Below, piece by piece: positions 5,890 through 10,748 of a stretch of DNA of 10,748 bases. The notes beneath the pieces were generated by a model. That model saw only the letters and a list, made by a program, of their open reading frames with translations. It was not told the origin of the DNA and did not search any database. Positions within the stretch are counted from its first letter, which is position 1. Every line of letters starts with the position of its first letter. Source of the DNA: Pseudomonadota bacterium (GTDB lineage: Bacteria; Pseudomonadota; Alphaproteobacteria; Caulobacterales; Caulobacteraceae); assembly GCA_023434015.1 (NCBI GenBank), contig JAEYTM010000204.1, forward strand, positions 1 to 10,748, written 5' to 3'. The translations under genes were made by a program, and so were the position numbers.

Positions 5890-6764
5890 GCGCCGACGCT
5901 GAGGCGACCTGCGTCTCCGCGCTCGGAGCCGAGCTGGGCGAGGGTCCCGTCTGGCGGGCCGACGAGCAGGCGCTCTGGTTCGTCGATATCAAGGGGCGCC
6001 GGATTCACCGCTACGACCCGGCTACCGGCGACCTGCGCGCCTGGCCCGCCCCGGCCCAGCCGGGATTCCTGGCGCCGACCCGCAGCGGCGACTGGATCGT
6101 CGGGCTGAAGACCGGCCTGCACCGCTTCGACCCCAGGGACGGCGCCTTCACGCGCCTGCTGACGATCGACGACCCGGACCTCGACAACCGTCTGAACGAC
6201 GGCTTCGTCGACGCCGCGGGGCGGCTCTGGTTCGGCTCGATGCACGACCCGGAGTCGGCGCTCAGCGGCGCGCTCTACCGCTACGACGCGGAAGGCCTGA
6301 CCTGCTGCGATCCGGGCTACTGCATCACCAACGGGCCGGCGACCAGCCCTGACGGGCGGGTCCTCTATCACACCGACACCCTGGGCAAGACGATCTACGC
6401 CTTCGACGTGGCCGACGACGCGAGCCTGTCCAACAAGCGGGTGTTCGCGCAGATCGAGGACGGCGCCGGCTATCCCGACGGCCCGGCGGTCGACGCCGAG
6501 GGTTTCGTCTGGACCGGCCTGTTCGGGGGCTGGGGCGTGCGCCGCTACTCCCCGGGCGGGGAGGTCGCTGGCTTTGTCCGCTTCCCCTGCGCCAACGTCA
6601 CCAAGATCGCCTTCGGCGGCCCTGACCTGAGGACCGCCTACGCCACCACCGCCTGGAAGGGCCTGGACGCGGCCGCGCGCGCCGCCCAGCCGCTGGCCGG
6701 CGGCCTGTTCGCCTTCGCGGTGGACACCCCCGGCCTGCCGCAGCATGAATTCGCCTATGTCTGA
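5886..6764 (+). CDS. xylC: Xylono-1,4/1,5-lactonase (SMP-30/gluconolactonase family), XylC
   Basis: The 292-residue protein is a six-bladed beta-propeller of the SMP-30/gluconolactonase family and has the usual length of about 290. Metal ligands visible by motif are Glu19 in ELGEGPVW, Asn149 in CITNGP and Asp198 in YPDGPAVD. NRLNDG (101-106) supplies further active-site residues. Shared blocks with remembered C. crescentus XylC include LWFVDIK, VGLKTG-HRF, YHTDTL-KTIYAFD and LSNKRVF. It hydrolyses xylonolactone made by XylB to xylonate in the cytoplasm; the reaction also runs slowly without enzyme. I chose ATG 5886 because it overlaps the xylB stop as ATGA and places the conserved ELGEG at the expected distance from the N-terminus. 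The frame remains open further upstream inside xylB, but that part is xylB read out of frame. It overlaps xylD at its end. Confidence 0.92.
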   Translation: MSADAEATCVSALGAELGEGPVWRADEQALWFVDIKGRRIHRYDPATGDLRAWPAPAQPGFLAPTRSGDWIVGLKTGLHRFDPRDGAFTRLLTIDDPDLDNRLNDGFVDAAGRLWFGSMHDPESALSGALYRYDAEGLTCCDPGYCITNGPATSPDGRVLYHTDTLGKTIYAFDVADDASLSNKRVFAQIEDGAGYPDGPAVDAEGFVWTGLFGGWGVRRYSPGGEVAGFVRFPCANVTKIAFGGPDLRTAYATTAWKGLDAAARAAQPLAGGLFAFAVDTPGLPQHEFAYV

Positions 6765-8541
6765 CGCCAAAACGCCGGCGCGCCGGTTCCGGTCGCGCGA
6801 CTGGTTCGCCGATCCCGCCCGCAGCGACATGACCGCCCTCTATCTCGAGCGGTTCATGAACTACGGCATCACCCCCGGGGAGCTTCGCTCGGGCAAGCCG
6901 ATCATCGGTATCGCCCAGACCGGCAGCGACCTGTCGCCCTGCAATCGCATCCACGTGGACCTGGCGCGGCGCACCCGCGACGGGATCCGCGACGCCGGCG
7001 GCATCCCGATGGAATTCCCGGTCCATCCGATCTTCGAGAACTGCCGCCGCCCGACGGCGGCGCTGGACCGCAACCTCGCCTACCTCGGCCTGGTCGAGGT
7101 GCTCTACGGCTATCCGATCGACGCGGTGGTCCTGACCACTGGCTGCGACAAGACCACGCCGTCGGGGATTATGGCGGCCTCGACCGTCGACATCCCCGCC
7201 ATCGTCCTGTCGGGCGGGCCTATGCTGGATGGCTGGCACGACGGCGACCTGGTCGGCTCCGGGACGGTGATCTGGCGCAGCCGCCGCAAGCTGGCGGCGG
7301 GCGAGATCGACGAGGAGGAGTTCCTGCGGCGGGCCACCGATTCCGCGCCCTCCGCCGGCCACTGCAACACCATGGGCACGGCTTCGACGATGAACGCCGT
7401 CGCCGAGGCGCTGGGCCTGTCGCTGCCGGGCTGCGCCGCAATTCCGGCGCCCTACCGCGAGCGCGGCCAGATGGCCTACGAGACCGGCCGCCGCATCGTC
7501 GAGATGGCCTATGAGGACCTGCGCCCCTCCAAGATCCTGGACCGCGCGGCCTTTATCAATGCGATCAAGGTGGTCAGCGCCATCGGCGGGTCGTCGAACG
7601 CCCAGCCCCATATCGTCGCCATGGCGCGCCACGCCGGAGTCGAGGTGACCCACGACGACTGGATGGTGCACGGCTACGACCTGCCTCTGCTGGTCAACTG
7701 CCAGCCGGCCGGCAAGTATCTCGGCGAGCGCTTCCATCGGGCCGGCGGCGTGCCGGCGGTGATGTGGGAGCTGCTGCAGGCCGGCAAGCTCGAGGGCGGC
7801 TGCCTGACCGTCACCGGCCGCAGCCTCACGGACAACCTGCAGGGCCGCGAGGCGGTCGACCGCGAGGTCATCACGCCCTTCGACCGGCCCCTGAAGGACC
7901 GCGCCGGCTTCCTGGTGCTGAAGGGCAACCTGTTCGATTTCGCCATCATGAAGACCAGCGTGATCTCCGAGGAGTTCCGCGCGCGCTACCTCTCCAAGCC
8001 GGGCCAGGAGGGCGTCTTCGAGGGCCGGGCGGTGGTGTTCGACGGCTCCGACGACTACCACCACCGGATCAACGACCCGTCGCTGGGGATCGACGAGAAC
8101 ACCATCCTGGTGATCCGCGGCTCCGGGCCGCTTGGCTGGCCCGGGTCGGCGGAGGTGGTCAACATGCAGCCGCCGGACGACCTGATCCGCCGCGGGATCA
8201 CCAGCCTGCCGACGCTCGGCGACGGCCGCCAGTCCGGCACCTCCGACAGCCCTTCGATCCTCAACGCCTCGCCGGAAAGCGCCGCGGGCGGCGGCCTCGC
8301 CTGGCTGCGCACCGGCGACCTGATCCGCATCGACCTGGAGGCCGGTCGCTGCGACGCGGTGGTCGAAGAGGCGGAGATCGCCCGCCGCCGGGCCGAGGCC
8401 GCGCCGCCGATCCCCGAAAGCCACACGCCCTGGGAGGAGCTCTATCGCGAGAAGACCGGCCAGCTCGGCGAAGGCGCCGTTCTGGAGATGGCCGTGAAGT
8501 ACCGCGGGATCGCCGCCAGGACCCCGCGCCACAACCACTAG
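6745..8541 (+). CDS. xylD: D-xylonate dehydratase (IlvD/Edd family), XylD
   Basis: The 598-residue product belongs to the IlvD/Edd dehydratases, which use a [2Fe-2S] cluster and Mg2+ to remove water from sugar acids. The three cluster cysteines are Cys66 (SPCNRIH), Cys134 (TTGCDKTTP) and Cys207 (GHCNTMGTAST), with spacings of 68 and 73 residues as I recall for C. crescentus XylD. GDGRQSGTSDSPSILNASPE near the C-terminus carries the conserved Ser region. Other blocks (FRSRDWF, MTALYLERFMNYGITP, CRRPTAALDRN, AVKYRGIAA-PRHNH) support xylonate rather than branched-chain dihydroxyacid as substrate. The product is 2-keto-3-deoxy-xylonate. ATG 6745 overlaps xylC by 20 bases and ATG 6757 by 8; neither has a clear ribosome-binding site, so the true start may be 6757 (594 residues). 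Translation is probably coupled to xylC. No key residue is missing. Confidence 0.95.
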   Translation: MNSPMSDAKTPARRFRSRDWFADPARSDMTALYLERFMNYGITPGELRSGKPIIGIAQTGSDLSPCNRIHVDLARRTRDGIRDAGGIPMEFPVHPIFENCRRPTAALDRNLAYLGLVEVLYGYPIDAVVLTTGCDKTTPSGIMAASTVDIPAIVLSGGPMLDGWHDGDLVGSGTVIWRSRRKLAAGEIDEEEFLRRATDSAPSAGHCNTMGTASTMNAVAEALGLSLPGCAAIPAPYRERGQMAYETGRRIVEMAYEDLRPSKILDRAAFINAIKVVSAIGGSSNAQPHIVAMARHAGVEVTHDDWMVHGYDLPLLVNCQPAGKYLGERFHRAGGVPAVMWELLQAGKLEGGCLTVTGRSLTDNLQGREAVDREVITPFDRPLKDRAGFLVLKGNLFDFAIMKTSVISEEFRARYLSKPGQEGVFEGRAVVFDGSDDYHHRINDPSLGIDENTILVIRGSGPLGWPGSAEVVNMQPPDDLIRRGITSLPTLGDGRQSGTSDSPSILNASPESAAGGGLAWLRTGDLIRIDLEAGRCDAVVEEAEIARRRAEAAPPIPESHTPWEELYREKTGQLGEGAVLEMAVKYRGIAARTPRHNH

Positions 8542-8572
8542 GGCGTCGCGGGGCGGCCCCTTCCCATTGAGC

Positions 8573-8600
8573 TTGACCATGATAGCGCTATCAATAGGCT
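8573..8600 (+). promoter_or_regulatory. Predicted promoter of the sugar transporter gene
   Basis: TTGACC (8573-8578) and TAGGCT (8595-8600) lie 16 bases apart, a good -35 with a weak -10. The perfect operator at 8580-8593 fills the spacer. The transporter can therefore be transcribed separately from xylBCD, with a leader of about 70 nt. GGGG-CGG-CCCC at 8550-8560 just after the xylD stop is too short and lacks a T tract, so readthrough from xylD is also likely. Confidence 0.5.
8580..8593. promoter_or_regulatory. Perfect LacI/XylR operator of the transporter gene
   Basis: TGATAGCGCTATCA is a perfect 14-bp palindrome, the best copy of the operator in the window. Its position between -35 and -10 boxes is a classic site for LacI-type repression. 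Confidence 0.85.
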
Positions 8601-8677
8601 GACCATCGACCGGCGGCGTCAGACCTCCGGCCCTATCGAGGAAACCGAGCTGCGGCTCGCCAGGAAGGAACGATCCA

Positions 8678-10114
8678 GTGTCGACAGGTAATGCGACGTC
8701 AGCCGCCGCGGGCGGGGATGCCGGAAAGGTGAATATCGCCTTCATCGCCGCCATCGTCGCCGTGGCGACCATCGGCGGCTTCATGTTCGGCTACGACAGC
8801 GGGGTCATCAACGGCACCCAGCATGGGCTCGAGCAGGCCTTCAACCTCAGCAAGCTGGGCACCGGGCTCAACGTCGGGGCGATCCTGCTGGGCTGCGCGG
8901 CCGGCGCGTTCATGGCCGGCCGGCTGGCGGACCTGATCGGCCGCCGCACGGTGATGATGATCTCGGCCGTGCTGTTCATCCTCAGCGCCCTTGGGACCGG
9001 GGCGGCGGATTCCTCCTGGGTGTTCATCATCGCCCGGATCATCGGCGGGCTCGGTGTCGGGGCGGCCAGCGTGCTGTCGCCGGTCTACATCTCCGAGGTG
9101 ACGCCCGCGAGCATCCGCGGCCGGCTGTCCAGCGTGCAGCAAGTGATGATCATCACCGGCCTGACCGGCGCCTTCGTGGCCAACTACGCGCTTGCGGCGA
9201 CGGCCGGCGGCTCGACGGCCGAGTTCTGGCTCGGCTTCCCCGCCTGGCGCTGGATGTTCTGGATGCAGGTCATTCCCGCCGCCATCTTCCTGCTCACCCT
9301 GCTGCTGATCCCGGAAAGCCCGCGCTACCTGATGGTCAAGGGCCGCGAGGCCGAGGCCGAGGCGGTGCTGACGCGCCTGTTCGGCGCGGCCGAGGCGCAC
9401 CGCAAGGTCGCCGAAATCCGTGACACCCTGGCCGCCGACCACCATCGACCGCGCTTCCGCGACCTGCTTGACAAGGTCACGGGCAAGGTCCGCCCGATCG
9501 TCTGGACCGGCATCGGCCTGGCGGTCTTCCAGCAGCTCGTCGGGATCAACATCGTCTTCTACTACGGCGCGGTGCTCTGGCAGTCGGTGGGCTTCTCCGA
9601 GGACGACGCCCTGAAGATCAACATCCTCTCGGGCTCGCTCTCCATCCTGGCCTGTCTGGCCACGATCATGCTGATCGACCGGATCGGCCGCAAACCGCTG
9701 CTGCTGATCGGTTCGGCCGGCATGGCCGCCACCCTGGCGGTGATGGCCTGGGCCTTCTCCACCGCGACCATGGCCGACGGCGCCATCGCCCTGTCCGACC
9801 AGGCGGGCCTGGCGGCGCTGATCGCCGGAAACCTCTACGTCATCTTCTTCAACCTGAGCTGGGGCCCGGTCATGTGGGTGATGCTCGGGGAGATGTTCCC
9901 GAACCAGATTCGGGGCTCGGCCCTGGCCGTCGCCGGCTTCGCCCAGTGGACCGCCAACTTCGCGATCAGCGTCAGCTTCCCGTCGCTGGCCGCCGGGCTC
10001 GGCCTGCCGGTCACCTACGGCTTCTATGCCGCCAGCGCCTTCATTTCGTTCTTCTTCGTTCGCGCCATGGTCAAGGAAACCCGTGGCCGCGAGCTGGAGG
10101 CGATGACCGGCTGA
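8678..10114 (+). CDS. xylE: MFS sugar:H+ symporter, probable xylose transporter XylE
   Basis: This 478-residue inner-membrane protein has 12 predicted hydrophobic segments and the sugar-porter signatures. FGYDSGVING lies in helix 1 (37-46), GRLADLIGRR in loop 2-3 (81-90), SEVTPASIRGR (139-149) after helix 4, PESPRYL (212-218) before the central loop, QQLVGIN (285-291) in helix 7, DRIGRK (334-339) in loop 8-9, and WGPVMWVMLGEMFP (395-408) in helix 10. The final PETKG motif appears as KETRG (466-470). Asp40 corresponds to the proton-coupling Asp known in XylE-type symporters, and Gln285, Gln286 and Asn291 fall in the sugar site. The start is GTG 8678, with AGGAAGGA at 8662-8669 and an 8-base gap. 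Context (after xylBCD, own copy of the operator) favours D-xylose as substrate, although this family also includes glucose, galactose and arabinose porters. The gene ends before a strong terminator. Confidence 0.92.
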   Translation: MSTGNATSAAAGGDAGKVNIAFIAAIVAVATIGGFMFGYDSGVINGTQHGLEQAFNLSKLGTGLNVGAILLGCAAGAFMAGRLADLIGRRTVMMISAVLFILSALGTGAADSSWVFIIARIIGGLGVGAASVLSPVYISEVTPASIRGRLSSVQQVMIITGLTGAFVANYALAATAGGSTAEFWLGFPAWRWMFWMQVIPAAIFLLTLLLIPESPRYLMVKGREAEAEAVLTRLFGAAEAHRKVAEIRDTLAADHHRPRFRDLLDKVTGKVRPIVWTGIGLAVFQQLVGINIVFYYGAVLWQSVGFSEDDALKINILSGSLSILACLATIMLIDRIGRKPLLLIGSAGMAATLAVMAWAFSTATMADGAIALSDQAGLAALIAGNLYVIFFNLSWGPVMWVMLGEMFPNQIRGSALAVAGFAQWTANFAISVSFPSLAAGLGLPVTYGFYAASAFISFFFVRAMVKETRGRELEAMTG

Positions 10115-10151
10115 CGGGGATTCGCCTTACGTCGTTCAACGAAAACCACGG

Positions 10152-10180
10152 CCCCGGGGCGTTCGCGTCCCGGGGTTTTT
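10152..10180 (+). terminator. Strong intrinsic terminator after the transporter gene
   Basis: CCCCGGGGCG (10152-10161) pairs with CGTCCCGGGG (10166-10175) around a TTCG tetraloop, giving ten pairs including one G-T wobble. Five T follow directly (10176-10180). This ends the transporter transcript 38 bases after its stop and separates the sugar locus from the receiver gene. Confidence 0.92.
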
Positions 10181-10290
10181 CGTTCCGGGGCGCGCGGCGT
10201 CCGGTTCACAAAAACGGCGCCGGCGTCGGGCCGGTCGATGCTTGCACGGCCCTGACGTGTCGGGTAGCCCACTCAGCCGGAGGTTAGGGC

Positions 10291-10665
10291 ATGGCGCAAA
10301 TTCTACTGGTCGAGGACGAGGCCGAAGTTCGCGAGCTGATCGAAGACGCCTTCGAGGTTCGTGGCCTGGGGGTCCGTTCGGCGGCCAGCGACACGGCCGC
10401 CTACGCCATCCTCGAGCGTGAGGCGCGCAGCTTCGTGCTGCTGGTGGCGGACGTAAACCTGGGGCAGGGGACCACGGGATTCGACGTCGCCCGGCGCGCC
10501 CGGCAGCTCAATCCCGACCTCCGGGTGATCTACATCACCGGCCACTGGGCGCACGTCGGCCGGTTCGGCGTCGAGGGGGCGGAGACCTTCCCCAAGCCGT
10601 TCAATCCAGGCGACCTCGCCGACCGCGTGGCGGACGTCATCGGCGGGGCCCCGGGCCCCGGCTGA
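10291..10665 (+). CDS. Single-domain response regulator (CheY-like receiver)
   Basis: The 124-residue protein consists of one receiver domain with no output domain. The acidic pair Glu8-Asp9 is in ILLVEDE, the phospho-acceptor Asp54 is in VADVNLG, the conserved Thr83 is in YITGHW, and Lys102 with a following Pro is in FPKPF. All key residues are present, so it should be phosphorylated by a histidine kinase, none of which is in the window. GGAGG at 10279-10283 stands 7 bases before the ATG and supports this start. A possible promoter is TTGCAC (10242-10247) and TAGCCC (10265-10270) with a 17-base spacer; this is weak. It lies after the transporter terminator and has no operator dyad, so it is probably unrelated to the xylose genes. 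Such orphan receivers are common in Caulobacterales; the partner and role are unknown. Confidence 0.88.
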   Translation: MAQILLVEDEAEVRELIEDAFEVRGLGVRSAASDTAAYAILEREARSFVLLVADVNLGQGTTGFDVARRARQLNPDLRVIYITGHWAHVGRFGVEGAETFPKPFNPGDLADRVADVIGGAPGPG

Positions 10666-10684
10666 GACCGGCGAGGCCGGTATG

Positions 10685-10717
10685 AAAAAGCGCCCCCCCC
10701 GGTGACGTCGGGGGCGC
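10685..10717 (-). terminator. Intrinsic terminator of a minus-strand gene beyond the right edge
   Basis: GCGCCCCC (10690-10697) pairs with GGGGGCGC (10710-10717) in eight pairs. AAAAA (10685-10689) on the left becomes a T tract when read on the minus strand, so the signal is oriented for a gene entering from the right. On the plus strand the hairpin is followed by GGTTCGTT, so it may end the receiver-gene transcript only weakly. Confidence 0.7.
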
Positions 10718-10748
10718 GGTTCGTTACCGGGGCCGGCCGAAAAGGCGC

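Noticed and set aside
8550..8560. GGGG-CGG-CCCC hairpin after xylD as a terminator
   Set aside because: The stem has only four pairs with a three-base loop, and what follows (TTCCCATT) is not a T tract.
6598..8784. Minus-strand open frame of 728 codons opposite xylD
   Set aside because: It mirrors xylD and parts of its neighbours, has a low-complexity composition rich in Ala, Arg, Gly, Val and Asp, and shows no motif. Long antisense frames are expected in high-GC genes with biased third positions.
1..10748. tRNA, rRNA, CRISPR arrays, insertion sequences or attachment sites
   Set aside because: I saw no cloverleaf-like segment, regular spacer-repeat array, transposase motif or terminal inverted repeats. 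The region looks like ordinary chromosomal catabolic DNA.

Overview
The window is high-GC DNA (estimated by eye, not counted) with closely packed genes. It reads as an alphaproteobacterial sugar-utilisation locus, most likely from the family Caulobacteraceae (Caulobacter, Phenylobacterium or a relative). The main reason is that the three central enzymes match, nearly block for block, what I remember of Caulobacter crescentus XylB, XylC and XylD, the oxidative D-xylose enzymes. The TonB-dependent receptor and the LacI operators also fit that family. No database search was possible, so genus and percent identity are not claimed.

Layout. 1-1325 (minus): N-terminal 441 residues of a TonB-dependent outer-membrane receptor, cut by the window edge. 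1326-1631: divergent control region with one operator, face-to-face promoter boxes and repeats. 1632-2681 (plus): LacI-family repressor, probably XylR. 2678-4844 (minus): two exported esterases, a CE4-type polysaccharide deacetylase and an SGNH/GDSL hydrolase, forming one operon. 4845-5112: second divergent control region with two operators and a short leader ORF. 5113-8541 (plus): xylB-xylC-xylD, overlapping each other. 8542-8677: a promoter with a perfect operator. 8678-10114 (plus): MFS sugar:H+ symporter, followed by a strong terminator at 10152-10180. 10291-10665 (plus): stand-alone receiver-domain protein, not obviously part of the sugar system. 10685-10717: a terminator serving a minus-strand gene beyond the right edge.

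How it works together (inference from families and context). The receptor would carry xylose or xylo-oligosaccharides across the outer membrane. The two exported esterases would strip acyl groups from xylan fragments. The MFS porter would import xylose. XylB oxidises xylose to xylonolactone, XylC opens the lactone, and XylD dehydrates xylonate to 2-keto-3-deoxyxylonate. The last steps (XylX and XylA of the Weimberg route, or a Dahms-type aldolase) are not in the window. Four 14-bp palindromes of the type TGRTAGCGCTAYCA sit at the four promoters, so the LacI protein probably controls the whole set and itself.

The pathway is known. The least expected part is the xylB leader: a 38-codon ORF with the best ribosome-binding site in the region overlaps the xylB start, and it contains an A AAA AAG heptamer whose -1 frame is exactly the xylB frame. 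A GGTCTGAC word repeated in three control regions is a second unexplained signal.
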